Shown piece by piece: positions 17,361 to 26,651 of a stretch of DNA of 64,000 nt (positions are counted from its first letter, which is position 1; each line of letters begins with the position of its first letter). The notes beneath the pieces were generated by a model, which worked only from the letters and a program-made list of their open reading frames with translations, made no database searches and was not told the DNA's origin. Location: NCBI RefSeq assembly GCF_004005495.1, contig NZ_RZYA01000004.1, forward strand, positions 372,001-436,000, read 5' to 3'. Origin of the DNA: Streptomyces antnestii (GTDB lineage Bacteria > Actinomycetota > Actinomycetes > Streptomycetales > Streptomycetaceae). Both the position numbers and the translations under genes were made by a program.

Positions 17361-18335
17361 GTGCGTATCGCAGTCACCGGTTCCATCGCCACCGACCACC
17401 TCATGACCTTCCCCGGCCGCTTCGCCGACCAGCTGGTCGCGGACCAGCTGCACACGGTCTCCCTCTCGTTCCTCGTCGACAACCTCGACGTCCGCCGGGG
17501 CGGCGTCGGCGCCAACATCGCGTTCGGCATGGGCCAGCTCGGGACGGCTCCGATCCTGGTCGGCGCCGCGGGTTCCGACTTCGACGAGTACCGCGCCTGG
17601 CTCGACCGGCACGGCGTCGACACCGCGTCCGTCCGTATCTCCGAGGTCCTGCACACGGCCCGCTTCGTGTGCACCACGGACGCCGACCACAACCAGATCG
17701 GCTCCTTCTACACGGGCGCCATGAGCGAGGCCCGCCTCATCGAGCTCCAGTCCGTCGCCGAGCGCGTCGGCGGCCTCGACCTCGTCCTGATCGGCGCGGA
17801 CGACCCGGAGGGCATGCTCCGTCACACGGAGGAGTGCCGCAGCCGGAACATCCCGTTCGCCGCGGACTTCTCCCAGCAGATCGCCCGCATGGACGGCGAC
17901 GAGATCCGGACACTTCTCGACGGCGCCACCTACCTCTTCTCGAACGAGTACGAGAAGGGCCTCATCGAGAACAAGACCGGCTGGACCGACGAGGAGATCC
18001 TCGGCAAGGTCGGCCACCGGGTCACCACCCTCGGCTCGCGCGGCGTCCGCATCGAGCGCGTCGGCGACGACCCGATCGAGGTCGGCGTCCCCGAGGAGAC
18101 GGCCAAGATCGACCCGACCGGCGTCGGCGACGCGTTCCGCGCGGGCTTCCTGTCGGGCCTCGCCTGGGGCGTCTCCCTGGAGCGCGCCGCCCAGGTCGGC
18201 TGCATGCTCGCCACGCTGGTCATCGAGACCCTCGGCACGCAGGAGTACGAGCTGCGCCGCGCGCCGTTCATGGACCGCTTCCGCAAGGCGTACGGCGACG
18301 AGGCCGCGACCGAGGTCCAGCAGTACCTGAACTGA
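17361..18335 (+). CDS. PfkB-family carbohydrate kinase
   Basis: This 324-residue ribokinase-fold sugar or nucleoside kinase starts at GTG 17361 with the family N-terminus IAVTGSIATDHL. The substrate-binding GGVGANIAFGMGQLG segment is at about residues 47-61. The C-terminal signature DPTGVGDAFRAGF contains the catalytic Asp. Adenosine kinase-like proteins of actinobacteria have a similar layout, but the substrate cannot be decided here. The gene converges with the cysteine-desulfurase-like gene, with only 4 bp between the stops. Confidence 0.9.
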   Translation: MRIAVTGSIATDHLMTFPGRFADQLVADQLHTVSLSFLVDNLDVRRGGVGANIAFGMGQLGTAPILVGAAGSDFDEYRAWLDRHGVDTASVRISEVLHTARFVCTTDADHNQIGSFYTGAMSEARLIELQSVAERVGGLDLVLIGADDPEGMLRHTEECRSRNIPFAADFSQQIARMDGDEIRTLLDGATYLFSNEYEKGLIENKTGWTDEEILGKVGHRVTTLGSRGVRIERVGDDPIEVGVPEETAKIDPTGVGDAFRAGFLSGLAWGVSLERAAQVGCMLATLVIETLGTQEYELRRAPFMDRFRKAYGDEAATEVQQYLN

Positions 18336-18339
18336 GCCG

Positions 18340-19722
18340 TCAGGAGAGCCGGCGGACCACGTAGGCGCTGCCGCGTTCCGCCGGCTCCTCCCCGACGTAC
18401 TCCTGACCCCGCATCTCGCACCACGCGGGGATGTCGAGCCGCGCCGCCTCGTCGTCGGAGAGCACGGTCACGGTCCCGCCCACGGGCACGTCCCCGATGA
18501 CCTTCGCCAGCTCGATGACGGGGATCGGGCACCGCTTCCCGAGCGCGTCGACCACGAGCGAGGCCTCCCCCTCGGGGGCGGGCGCCGTCACGGCCGTCGC
18601 CCCGAGCCGCTCCCGCACCGCCGCGACCGTCCCCGGGAGCACCTCGAGGAACCGCTCGACATCGCCCTCCGCCGTCCCGAACGGCAGCGACACCCGTACG
18701 TTCCCCTCGCTCAGCACCCCCATCGCCCTGAGCACATGGCTCGGCGTCAGCGTGCTGCTCGTGCAGGACGATCCGGACGAAACCGAAAAACCGGCCCGGT
18801 CCAGCTCGTGCAGCAACGTCTCCCCGTCGACATAGAGACAGGAGAAGGTGACGACGTGCGGCAGCCGCCGCGCCGGGTCACCCACCACCTCGACGTCCGG
18901 CACGAGCCCCGGCACCCGCGCCCGGATCCGCTCCGTCAGTTCCCGGAGCCGCGCGTCCTCCGCCGCCGCCTCGGCCCGCACGGCCCGCAGCGAGGCCGCC
19001 GCCGCCACGACCGCCGGAATGTTCTCGAACCCGGCCGCCCGCCCCGACTCCCGCTCGTCCGCCGGACCTTGGGCCGCGAACCGCACCCCCTTGCGTACGA
19101 CGAGCAGGCCGACGCCCGCCGGGCCGCCCCACTTGTGCGCGCTGCCCGTGAGCAGAGACCAGTCGCCCTCGACCCTGCCCCACGCGAGGGACTGCGCCGC
19201 GTCCACGAGCAGCGGCACCCCGGCGGCCCGGCAGGCCTCCGCCGCCTCGGCCACCGGCTGCACCGTGCCCACCTCGTGGTTGGCGGACTGCAGACAGGCG
19301 AGCGCGGTGTCCGCTCTGAGCGCGGCGGCGAACGCGGCGGCGGAGACCGCGCCGGCCCGGTCCACGCCCACCTCGGTCACCGATCCGCCCTCCGCCTCCA
19401 GCGCCGCCGCCGCATGGAGGACCGAGGAGTGCTCGACGGCGGAAACCACCAGGTGGCGGCCGACGCGCCGGCGCCCGGCGAGCACGCCGGCGACCCCCGA
19501 GTGCACGGCACGCGTCCCCGAAGGGGTGAAAACGAGCTCGTCCGGGCGGCAGCCCACGGCGTCCGCGGCGGCCTCACGGGCGGCGTCGAGCAGCAGCCGG
19601 GCCCGCCGCCCCTCGCGGTAGAGCCGGGCGGGGTCGGCCCACCCCTCGTCGAGCGAGGCCTGCAGGGCCTGCCGGGCCACGGGATGGAGCGGGGCGGAGG
19701 AAGCCGCATCGAAGTAGGACAC
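18340..19722 (-). CDS. Cysteine desulfurase-like (NifS/IscS class V) enzyme fused to a TusA domain
   Basis: The first 370 residues form a PLP enzyme of aminotransferase class V. The cofactor region is LLVDAAQSLAWG, the probable PLP Lys is Lys197 (GSAHKWGG), and SSGSSCTSS contains the likely persulfide Cys. The last 75 residues are a TusA/SirA domain starting at about 385 with VVDALGKRCPIPVIELAK, whose CPxP Cys accepts sulfur. The fusion implies that persulfide moves from the desulfurase to the attached carrier. It starts at GTG 19722. The final acceptor (tRNA, molybdenum cofactor or Fe-S) is unknown. Confidence 0.92.
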   Translation of the reverse strand: MSYFDAASSAPLHPVARQALQASLDEGWADPARLYREGRRARLLLDAAREAAADAVGCRPDELVFTPSGTRAVHSGVAGVLAGRRRVGRHLVVSAVEHSSVLHAAAALEAEGGSVTEVGVDRAGAVSAAAFAAALRADTALACLQSANHEVGTVQPVAEAAEACRAAGVPLLVDAAQSLAWGRVEGDWSLLTGSAHKWGGPAGVGLLVVRKGVRFAAQGPADERESGRAAGFENIPAVVAAAASLRAVRAEAAAEDARLRELTERIRARVPGLVPDVEVVGDPARRLPHVVTFSCLYVDGETLLHELDRAGFSVSSGSSCTSSTLTPSHVLRAMGVLSEGNVRVSLPFGTAEGDVERFLEVLPGTVAAVRERLGATAVTAPAPEGEASLVVDALGKRCPIPVIELAKVIGDVPVGGTVTVLSDDEAARLDIPAWCEMRGQEYVGEEPAERGSAYVVRRLS

Positions 19723-19875
19723 ACTGCAACGCTAAGGCCACGCGTCGCGGCCCGCGGCTGCCGCCTACCCTCCGATTCCCCGTCAGATCCCCCCGGAACG
19801 GCAAGTTCCACCACTTCTGAGTGACCCGCGGCGCGTTAGGCACCCTCCCCGCGCGACCCCAAATAGCGTCCAGTA

Positions 19876-19904
19876 GGGTTTGGTCCGCATAAACATCCAA
19901 ACCC
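19876..19904. promoter_or_regulatory. 8-bp inverted repeat upstream of ctaC
   Basis: GGGTTTGG (19876-19883) and CCAAACCC (19897-19904) form a perfect inverted repeat with a 13-bp centre, about 90 bp before the ctaC start. It could be an operator for the ctaCDF promoter or a leader hairpin. It does not match the Rex consensus that I know. Confidence 0.45.
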
Positions 19905-19993
19905 CTGCCCGTGTGCCAGGGCGGCGAGCGACCAGCGAGATGGCGGCCGTAGCCAACCAAAGAGCGCGGGCGAGACTCTCGGGAAGGCGCTAC

Positions 19994-20953
19994 GTGAGTC
20001 CCAACGGCTCCGACCGCTCGTCGCGGCGCCCGATGCGGCGGAAGCTGCCGCAGGTGCTGACTGCGGGCCTGATCCTGGTAACCGCTACTGGTTGCACATA
20101 CAAAGACTTTCCTCGTCTTGGTATGCCGACCCCGGTTACGGAAGAAGCCCCCAGGATCCTCTCCCTCTGGCAGGGCTCGTGGGCGGCAGCGCTCGCCACG
20201 GGTGTCCTTGTCTGGGGCCTGATCCTGTGGAGCGTCATCTTCCACCGGCGCAGCCGCACCAAGATCGAGGTACCAACGCAGACGCGGTACAACATGCCGC
20301 TCGAGGCGCTGTACACGGTGGTACCGCTCATCATCGTCTCGGTCCTCTTCTACTTCGTGGCACGAGACGAGTCGAAGCTCCTCAACATCTCCGCCAAGCC
20401 GGCCCACACCATCAACGTGGTCGGCTATCAGTGGAGCTGGGGCTTCAACTACGTCGAGAACGTGCCCGGCTCCACGGGTGACGCGAAGACCTCGAAGGAA
20501 CTGGCCGGTATTCCGGACCGCTTCGTCGAGGACTTCCCGGCGAACGCCGGCGGTGTCTACGAGGCCGGTACGCCGGCGTCGAAGAACCCGCAGACCGGCA
20601 ACCCCGGTCCGACCCTCTGGCTCCCCAAGGGTGAGAAGGTCCGGTTCGTCCTGACCTCGCGCGACGTCATCCACGACTTCTGGGTGGTGCCGTTCCTCAT
20701 GAAGCAGGACGTCATCCCGGGCCACACCAACGCCTTCGAGGTGACCCCCAACAAGGAGGGCACCTTCCTGGGCAAGTGCGCCGAACTCTGCGGTGTCGAC
20801 CACTCGCGCATGCTGTTCAACGTGAAGGTCGTCTCTCCTGAGCGCTACCAGCAGCACCTCAAGGACCTCGCGAAGAAGGGGCAGACCGGTTACATCCCGT
20901 CCGGCATCGCGCAGACGAGCCACGAGAAGAACCGGGAGACGAACAACCTGTGA
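19994..20953 (+). CDS. ctaC: Cytochrome c oxidase subunit II
   Basis: This is the CuA subunit of aa3 oxidase, which takes electrons from the bcc complex. The 319-residue protein starts at GTG 19994, with GGGAAGG about 6 nt upstream. It begins with a lipoprotein-type signal ending VTATGC, followed by two membrane helices. The cupredoxin domain carries the CuA ligands in [13 protein letters not shown]. The frame is open upstream without coding character. The stop overlaps ctaD in a GTGA junction. Confidence 0.96.
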   Translation: MSPNGSDRSSRRPMRRKLPQVLTAGLILVTATGCTYKDFPRLGMPTPVTEEAPRILSLWQGSWAAALATGVLVWGLILWSVIFHRRSRTKIEVPTQTRYNMPLEALYTVVPLIIVSVLFYFVARDESKLLNISAKPAHTINVVGYQWSWGFNYVENVPGSTGDAKTSKELAGIPDRFVEDFPANAGGVYEAGTPASKNPQTGNPGPTLWLPKGEKVRFVLTSRDVIHDFWVVPFLMKQDVIPGHTNAFEVTPNKEGTFLGKCAELCGVDHSRMLFNVKVVSPERYQQHLKDLAKKGQTGYIPSGIAQTSHEKNRETNNL

Positions 20954-22695
20954 GCATCCTCAATGAACCTCAGGGCGCCGGTGCCGCAGGCGCCGCGCGC
21001 GAAGAGGGCTATGAGAACGAGCTGCCGGTCCGGCGCAAGCAGCCGGGCAACGTCGTCATCAAGTGGCTGACCACCACTGACCACAAGACGATCGGCACGC
21101 TCTACCTGGTCACGTCGTTCGCGTTCTTCTGCATCGGCGGAATCATGGCGCTCTTCATGCGCGCCGAACTCGCTCGTCCCGGCAACCAGATCATGTCGAA
21201 CGAGCAGTTCAACCAGGCGTTCACGATGCACGGCACGATCATGCTGCTGATGTTCGCGACGCCGCTGTTCGCCGGATTCGCGAACTGGATCATGCCGCTG
21301 CAGATCGGCGCGCCCGACGTGGCGTTCCCGCGGCTGAACATGTTCGCGTACTGGCTGTACCTCTTCGGCTCGCTCATCGCGGTCGGCGGCTTCCTCACCC
21401 CGCAGGGTGCGGCCGACTTCGGCTGGTTCGCCTACAGCCCGCTGTCGGACGCCGTCCGCTCGCCGGGCATCGGCGCCGACATGTGGATCATGGGTCTGGC
21501 CTTCTCCGGCTTCGGCACGATCCTCGGCTCGGTCAACTTCATCACCACGATCATCTGCATGCGCGCTCCCGGCATGACGATGTTCCGTATGCCGATCTTC
21601 GTGTGGAACGTGCTGCTGACCGGTGTGCTGGTCCTGCTGGCCTTCCCGGTCCTGGCCGCCGCGCTGTTCGCCCTGGAGGCGGACCGCAAGTTCGGTGCCC
21701 ATGTGTTCGACGCGACCAACGGCGGAGCGTTGCTCTGGCAACACCTCTTCTGGTTCTTCGGACACCCAGAGGTGTACATCATCGCCCTGCCATTCTTCGG
21801 AATCATTTCCGAAGTGATTCCGGTGTTCTCGAGAAAGCCGATGTTCGGTTACTCGGGCCTCATCGGCGCGACGATCGCGATCGCCGGTCTCTCCGTGACC
21901 GTGTGGGCGCACCACATGTACGTCACCGGTGGCGTGCTGCTCCCGTTCTTCTCCTTCATGACGTTCCTCATCGCCGTACCGACAGGCGTGAAGTTCTTCA
22001 ACTGGATCGGAACGATGTGGAAGGGCTCGCTGTCCTTCGAGACACCGATGCTCTGGGCGGTCGGCTTCCTGATCACCTTCACCTTCGGTGGTCTGACCGG
22101 CGTCATCCTGGCGGCCCCGCCGCTGGACTTCCACATCTCGGACTCGTACTTCGTCGTGGCCCACTTCCACTACGTGGTGTTCGGCACCGTCGTGTTCGCG
22201 ATGTTCGCCGGATTCCACTTCTGGTGGCCGAAGTTCACGGGCAAGATGCTCGACGAGCGGCTCGGCAAGATCACGTTCTGGACGCTGTTCATCGGCTTCC
22301 ACGGCACGTTCCTGGTGCAGCACTGGCTGGGCGTCGAGGGCATGCCGCGTCGTTACGCGGACTACCTCGCGGCCGACGGCTTCACCGCGCTGAACACGAT
22401 CTCGACGATCTCCTCGTTCCTGCTCGGTCTGTCGATCCTGCCGTTCCTCTACAACGTGTGGAAGACGGCGAAGTACGGCAAGAAGATCGAGGTCGACGAC
22501 CCGTGGGGCTACGGCCGTTCGCTCGAATGGGCGACGTCCTGCCCGCCGCCGCGGCACAACTTCCTCACCCTGCCGCGTATCCGCAGTGAATCCCCGGCGT
22601 TCGACCTGCACCACCCGGAGATCGCCGCCCTGGACCAGCTCCAGAACGGCCACGGGGACAAGGCTCTCGCTGGTGGCAAGGAGGCCGGCAAGTGA
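20950..22695 (+). CDS. ctaD: Cytochrome c oxidase subunit I
   Basis: This catalytic subunit carries heme a and the heme a3-CuB centre that reduces O2 and pumps protons. The 581-residue protein has twelve or so helices. The heme a ligand lies in [12 protein letters not shown]. The CuB and cross-linked Tyr segment is [17 protein letters not shown], the paired His are in VWAHHMYV, and heme a3/a ligands are in [12 protein letters not shown]. Translation starts at GTG 20950, coupled to ctaC by a 4-nt overlap, and it ends overlapping ctaF. Confidence 0.98.
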   Translation: MSILNEPQGAGAAGAAREEGYENELPVRRKQPGNVVIKWLTTTDHKTIGTLYLVTSFAFFCIGGIMALFMRAELARPGNQIMSNEQFNQAFTMHGTIMLLMFATPLFAGFANWIMPLQIGAPDVAFPRLNMFAYWLYLFGSLIAVGGFLTPQGAADFGWFAYSPLSDAVRSPGIGADMWIMGLAFSGFGTILGSVNFITTIICMRAPGMTMFRMPIFVWNVLLTGVLVLLAFPVLAAALFALEADRKFGAHVFDATNGGALLWQHLFWFFGHPEVYIIALPFFGIISEVIPVFSRKPMFGYSGLIGATIAIAGLSVTVWAHHMYVTGGVLLPFFSFMTFLIAVPTGVKFFNWIGTMWKGSLSFETPMLWAVGFLITFTFGGLTGVILAAPPLDFHISDSYFVVAHFHYVVFGTVVFAMFAGFHFWWPKFTGKMLDERLGKITFWTLFIGFHGTFLVQHWLGVEGMPRRYADYLAADGFTALNTISTISSFLLGLSILPFLYNVWKTAKYGKKIEVDDPWGYGRSLEWATSCPPPRHNFLTLPRIRSESPAFDLHHPEIAALDQLQNGHGDKALAGGKEAGK

Positions 22696-23090
22696 AGATC
22701 CAGGGCAAGATGTTCATCTGGCTGAGCATCTTCGTGCTCGCCATGGCGATCGTCTACGGCGTGTGGTCGAAGGAGCCCGCCGGTACGACGGCGCTGTTCC
22801 TGGCCTTCGGCCTGTGCATCATGATCGGCTACTACCTGGCCTTCACGGCCCGGCGGGTCGACGTGGGTGCGCAGGACAACAAGGAGGCCGATGTCGCGGA
22901 CGACGCCGGCGAGGTGGGCTTCTTCAGCCCGCACAGCTGGCAGCCGCTCTCCCTGGCCATCGGTGGTGCGCTCGCCTTCATGGGCGTCATCTTCGGCTGG
23001 TGGCTGATGTACTTCTCGGCCCCGATCATCCTGATCGGCCTGTGGGGCTGGGTCTTCGAGTACTACCGCGGTGAGAACCGGACCCAGTAG
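22692..23090 (+). CDS. ctaF: Cytochrome c oxidase subunit IV
   Basis: This 132-residue actinobacterial subunit IV has four hydrophobic segments: [56 protein letters not shown] and [15 protein letters not shown] conserved loop [10 protein letters not shown] lies between the second and third. It starts at GTG 22692 inside the ctaD stop (GTGA). It is the last gene of ctaCDF and is followed by a terminator. Confidence 0.95.
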   Translation: MKIQGKMFIWLSIFVLAMAIVYGVWSKEPAGTTALFLAFGLCIMIGYYLAFTARRVDVGAQDNKEADVADDAGEVGFFSPHSWQPLSLAIGGALAFMGVIFGWWLMYFSAPIILIGLWGWVFEYYRGENRTQ

Positions 23091-23106
23091 GGCCGGACCA
23101 CCACCG

Positions 23107-23144
23107 AAGGGCCCGGACACTCCTGATGGAGCGTCCGGGCCCTT
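23107..23144 (+). terminator. Terminator of ctaCDF
   Basis: A 12-bp stem, AAGGGCCCGGAC with GTCCGGGCCCTT, extends into the loop with further ACTCC/GGAG pairing and is followed by TCGC. Confidence 0.85.
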
Positions 23145-23220
23145 TCGCATGCGCAGCACACGATGCCTCGGACGGACCACTCGACGCGCCGAGAAGAGCG
23201 AAGGTTCATACGGTGAGCTC

Positions 23221-24477
23221 ATGAGCCACTCACCGAGAATCCGCACGGTAATGGGCTGCACCCTGCTGGTGGCCGCACTCGGTGCGAGCGCCACGGCCTG
23301 CGGCAGCTCCAGCCACCCGCTCGCCGAGAAGCCCTACGACGCGGCCGACCAGATCGAGGTCAGCGGGCCGGCCGAAGGCAAGAAGGCCGACCCCGACAAG
23401 CCCTTGGAAGTGACCTCGGAGGACGACGGGAGCCGTATCACCGACGTGACGGCCACCGACGGCATAGGCCGCTATGTCGCGGGCGAACTGTCCGCCGACG
23501 GAAGCCGCTGGCACAGCACCGCCCCGCTGGCCGCAGACGCCCATTACACGGTGCGCGTCAGTACCGAGGACGAGGACGGGGCACCCGGCCGGAAGGTCCT
23601 CACCTTCGACACGGCGAAGCCCGACAAGAACAAGGCCCTGAAGGTCACCTTCGGCCCCGACGCTGGCACGTACGGCGTCGGCCAGCCCATCACCGCCGAA
23701 CTCAGCGCCCCCGTCAAGGACAAGGCCGCCCGGGCCATAGTCGAGCGGGCCCTGAAGGTCGACTCCCAGCCCGCCGTGAACGGCTCCTGGACCTGGGTGG
23801 ACGACAAGCACCTGCACTACCGCCCCGAGGAGTACTGGCCCGCCCACGCCACCGTGGAGGCGCACAGCAACCTGGCGGGCATCAAGGTGACCGACCGCCT
23901 CTGGGGAGGCGCCGCGAAGTCCCTGCGCCTCACCATCGGCGACCGCATAGAAGCGATCACCGACGCGGGCTCGCACTCGATGACGGTCTACCGCAACGGC
24001 GAGGAGATCAACCAGATACCCGTCACCACCGGCAAGCCGGGCTTCGAGACCCGCAACGGCGTCAAGGTCGTGCTCGGCAAGGAGTACTTCGTACGGATGC
24101 GCAGTACCAGCATCGGCATAGCCGCCGGCTCCTCGGACTCGTACGACCTGCCCGTCTACTACGCCACCCGGGTGACCTGGAGCGGCGAATACGTGCACGC
24201 CGCGCCCTGGTCCACGGGCTCACAGGGCTCCGCGAACGTCAGCCACGGCTGCACCGGCATGAGCACCAGCAACGCCGAATGGTTCTTCAACACCGTCCGT
24301 GCGGGCGACATAGTCAAGGTCGTCAACAGCAACGGCGCGCAGATGGACCCCTTCGGCAACGGCTTCGGCGACTGGAACCTGAACTGGCAGAGCTGGGAGA
24401 AGGGCAGCGCCATCCAGGCCACCACCCCGAGCGGCCACAGCACCGCCGAACAGGCCCGGCTCAGCCCGGAGGTGTGA
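23221..24477 (+). CDS. L,D-transpeptidase lipoprotein (Ig-like domains plus YkuD)
   Basis: This 418-residue protein forms 3-3 crosslinks in peptidoglycan or a related acyl transfer. It starts at ATG 23221 with a lipoprotein signal (LLVAALGASATAC). Two Ig-like regions follow, the second starting LKVTFGPDAGTYGVG. The YkuD domain begins at TIGDRIEAITDAGSHSM, with catalytic Cys344 in NVSHGCTGMST. Mycobacterial Ldt enzymes have the same order. The gene sits between the two cytochrome oxidase clusters, which appears to be an ordinary Streptomyces arrangement, and it is enclosed by terminators. Confidence 0.93.
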   Translation: MSHSPRIRTVMGCTLLVAALGASATACGSSSHPLAEKPYDAADQIEVSGPAEGKKADPDKPLEVTSEDDGSRITDVTATDGIGRYVAGELSADGSRWHSTAPLAADAHYTVRVSTEDEDGAPGRKVLTFDTAKPDKNKALKVTFGPDAGTYGVGQPITAELSAPVKDKAARAIVERALKVDSQPAVNGSWTWVDDKHLHYRPEEYWPAHATVEAHSNLAGIKVTDRLWGGAAKSLRLTIGDRIEAITDAGSHSMTVYRNGEEINQIPVTTGKPGFETRNGVKVVLGKEYFVRMRSTSIGIAAGSSDSYDLPVYYATRVTWSGEYVHAAPWSTGSQGSANVSHGCTGMSTSNAEWFFNTVRAGDIVKVVNSNGAQMDPFGNGFGDWNLNWQSWEKGSAIQATTPSGHSTAEQARLSPEV

Positions 24478-24500
24478 GACTTCTGACTCCGGACCGACAC

Positions 24501-24543
24501 CGGACGGGGCGGCCCACAGCACCGCTGTGGGCCGCCCCGTCCG
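24501..24543. terminator. Bidirectional terminator
   Basis: A near-perfect 20-bp stem (24501-24520 with 24524-24543) has a 3-nt loop, lying between the convergent L,D-transpeptidase and receiver-protein genes. Confidence 0.85.
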
Positions 24544-24557
24544 CGTACCGAGGGCTC

Positions 24558-24959
24558 TCAGGCCTCCACGGCGAGGCGGGAGCGCAGCACGGACGCCAGC
24601 GCGTCCGCGAACTCGACCGGGTCGACCGGCAGGGTCACCGCGGCCTCCGCGCGGCTCCAGGTGGCCAGCCAGGCGTCCTGCGGGCGCCCGATAAGGAGCA
24701 GCACCGGCGGGCAGTGGAAGATCTCGTCCTTGATCTGCCGGCACACGCCCATCCCGCCCGCGGGAACGGCCTCGCCGTCCAGGACGCAGACGTCGACGCC
24801 GCCCCGGTCCAGCTCCTTGAGGACCGCCGGGAGCGTCGCGCACTCGACGAACTCGACCTCGGGGACGTCGGCGGCGGGCCGGCGCCCGGTCGCGAGGCGG
24901 ACCTGTTCGCGGGTGCGTGCGTTGTCGCTGTAGACCAGGACCGTCGCGGTCGACTGCAT
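24558..24959 (-). CDS. Stand-alone receiver-like protein
   Basis: This 133-residue protein has a CheY-like fold without a DNA-binding domain. It begins MQSTATVLVYSDNARTREQ, the expected phospho-site segment reads VDVCVLDGEAVPAGGMGVC (Asp61), and the last strand region is VTLPVDPVEFADAL. The usual acidic pair after strand 1 is replaced by SDN and the conserved Lys near the end is absent, so it may not be phosphorylated normally. It starts at ATG 24959 with GGAGG 5 nt upstream. It is divergent from ctaE. Confidence 0.85.
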   Translation of the reverse strand: MQSTATVLVYSDNARTREQVRLATGRRPAADVPEVEFVECATLPAVLKELDRGGVDVCVLDGEAVPAGGMGVCRQIKDEIFHCPPVLLLIGRPQDAWLATWSRAEAAVTLPVDPVEFADALASVLRSRLAVEA

Positions 24960-25135
24960 CGTTCCTCCGAGACTTCGGCGTCTTTGACTCATCAAGGTGG
25001 GGAAGCGTTGCGCGGAGCCTACTCCTCCCGACACCCCGTCAACACCGGTTCGGACACCCCTCCGATGGGCCATACGGGCTGGACACACCCCACAGACACT
25101 CCGAACGGCACCCCCCGGGGTGAGCGCGAGATAAG

Positions 25136-25156
25136 CGACCGACATAATGTCGGTCG
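25136..25156. promoter_or_regulatory. Perfect 21-bp palindrome over the ctaE start codon
   Basis: CGACCGACAT and ATGTCGGTCG are perfect arms around a single central A. The ATG of ctaE (25147-25149) lies in the right arm. The centre also contains TAATGT (25145-25150), a good -10 hexamer placed 5 nt before the alternative GTG start at 25156. It could be an operator or an initiation-blocking hairpin. Confidence 0.6.
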
Positions 25157-25767
25157 TGGCGACAGCAACGACAGTAGAAACCGGGCACGCGCACCCGTCG
25201 GTCAATCGGCCGAACCTCACCAGCGTCGGAACCATCATCTGGCTGAGTTCCGAGCTGATGTTCTTCGCGGCCCTCTTCGCGATGTACTTCACCCTGCGAT
25301 CGGTGACCGGGCCAGATCACTGGAAGACGATGGCCGAGTCGCTGAACGTTCCGTTCTCAGCGACGAACACCACGATCCTGGTGCTCTCCTCACTCACCTG
25401 CCAGCTCGGCGTTTTCGCCGCCGAGCGCGGGGATGTGAAGAAGCTCAGGACATGGTTCATCGTCACCTTCATCATGGGTGCGATCTTCATCGGCGGTCAG
25501 ATCTTCGAGTACACCGAGCTGGTCAAGAAGGACGGTCTCTCGCTGTCCTCCGACCCGTACGGCTCGGTGTTCTACCTGACGACTGGCTTCCATGGACTGC
25601 ACGTGACAGGTGGCCTCATCGCCTTCCTGTTCGTCCTCGGCCGTACCTACGCGGCGAGGAAGTTCACCCATGAGCAGGCGACCGCGGCCATCGTCGTGTC
25701 CTATTACTGGCACTTCGTCGATGTCGTCTGGATCGGCCTTTTCGCCACGATCTACTTGATCAAGTAG
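25147..25767 (+). CDS. ctaE: Cytochrome c oxidase subunit III
   Basis: This 206-residue subunit III has five or more helices. Typical segments are [20 protein letters not shown], the Glu-containing helix [32 protein letters not shown] and the C-terminal [20 protein letters not shown]. It starts at ATG 25147. GTG 25156 is a plausible alternative because a TAATGT element lies 5 nt before it, which would give a leaderless mRNA. It heads the ctaE-qcrCAB unit, with 74 bp before qcrC. Confidence 0.96.
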   Translation: MSVVATATTVETGHAHPSVNRPNLTSVGTIIWLSSELMFFAALFAMYFTLRSVTGPDHWKTMAESLNVPFSATNTTILVLSSLTCQLGVFAAERGDVKKLRTWFIVTFIMGAIFIGGQIFEYTELVKKDGLSLSSDPYGSVFYLTTGFHGLHVTGGLIAFLFVLGRTYAARKFTHEQATAAIVVSYYWHFVDVVWIGLFATIYLIK

Positions 25768-25841
25768 CGGGCGCGTCACTTCCGACGCACCGACTCATCC
25801 AGCAAGCACCGACGCAGAAGATCCTGACACCGGGGTAATCC

Positions 25842-26651
25842 GTGAAAAAGCTCTCCGCACGACGACGCCATCCGCTGGCGGCGGTCGTCGTCCTACTCCT
25901 CGCGCTGGCGGCCACCGGGGGGCTGTACGCCGCGTTCGCACCCGCGAGCAAGGCGCAGGCCGACGAAACCGCCCAGTCCCTCGCCATCGACGAGGGCAAG
26001 AAGCTCTACGCCGTTGGCTGCGCCAGTTGCCACGGCACCGGCGGTCAGGGCAGCACTGACGGGCCGCCGCTTACGGGCGTGGGCGCCGCGGCCGTCGACT
26101 TCCAGGTCGGCACCGGGCGCATGCCCGCGCAGCAGCCGGGCGCGCAGATCCCGAAGAAGAAGGTCATCTACTCGCAGGCCGAGATCGACCAGCTCGCGGC
26201 GTACGTCGCCTCGCTCGGCGCCGGTCCGTCCATCCCGACGAAGAACCAGGTCAGCCCGGAGGGTGCGGACATCGCCAACGGTGGCGAGCTGTTCCGTACC
26301 AACTGCGCGCAGTGCCACAACTTCACCGGTGAGGGCGGCGCGCTGACGCACGGCAAGTTCGCACCGAGCCTGGAGGGCGTGAGCCCGAAGCACGTCTACG
26401 AGGCCATGCAGACGGGCCCGCAGAACATGCCGTCCTTCCCCGACACGACGATGCCGGAGAAGAACAAGAAGGACATCATCGCGTACATCGACGCGGTCAA
26501 CGGCGACAAGACCACGAGCCCCGGCGGTCTGAAGCTCGGCGGGCTCGGCCCCGTCAGTGAGGGCCTGTTCGCCTGGATCTTCGGTCTCGGCGCGCTCGTC
26601 GCCGTCGCCGTCTGGGTCGCCGCTCGGACCGCAAAGGCCAAGAAGTCATGA
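25842..26651 (+). CDS. qcrC: Diheme cytochrome c subunit of the bcc complex
   Basis: QcrC carries electrons from the Rieske centre directly to cytochrome aa3, replacing soluble cytochrome c. The 269-residue protein has an N-terminal signal anchor, two heme-binding motifs (Cys60-Ala-Ser-Cys63-His64 and Cys155-Ala-Gln-Cys158-His159) and a C-terminal membrane helix (LFAWIFGLGALVAVAVWVAA). It starts at GTG 25842. The stop overlaps the qcrA ATG in ATGA. Confidence 0.97.
   Translation: MKKLSARRRHPLAAVVVLLLALAATGGLYAAFAPASKAQADETAQSLAIDEGKKLYAVGCASCHGTGGQGSTDGPPLTGVGAAAVDFQVGTGRMPAQQPGAQIPKKKVIYSQAEIDQLAAYVASLGAGPSIPTKNQVSPEGADIANGGELFRTNCAQCHNFTGEGGALTHGKFAPSLEGVSPKHVYEAMQTGPQNMPSFPDTTMPEKNKKDIIAYIDAVNGDKTTSPGGLKLGGLGPVSEGLFAWIFGLGALVAVAVWVAARTAKAKKS

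Noticed and set aside
19876..19904. Rex operator before ctaC
   Set aside because: The inverted repeat GGGTTTGG/CCAAACCC does not match the TGTGAAC-type Rex site that I know.
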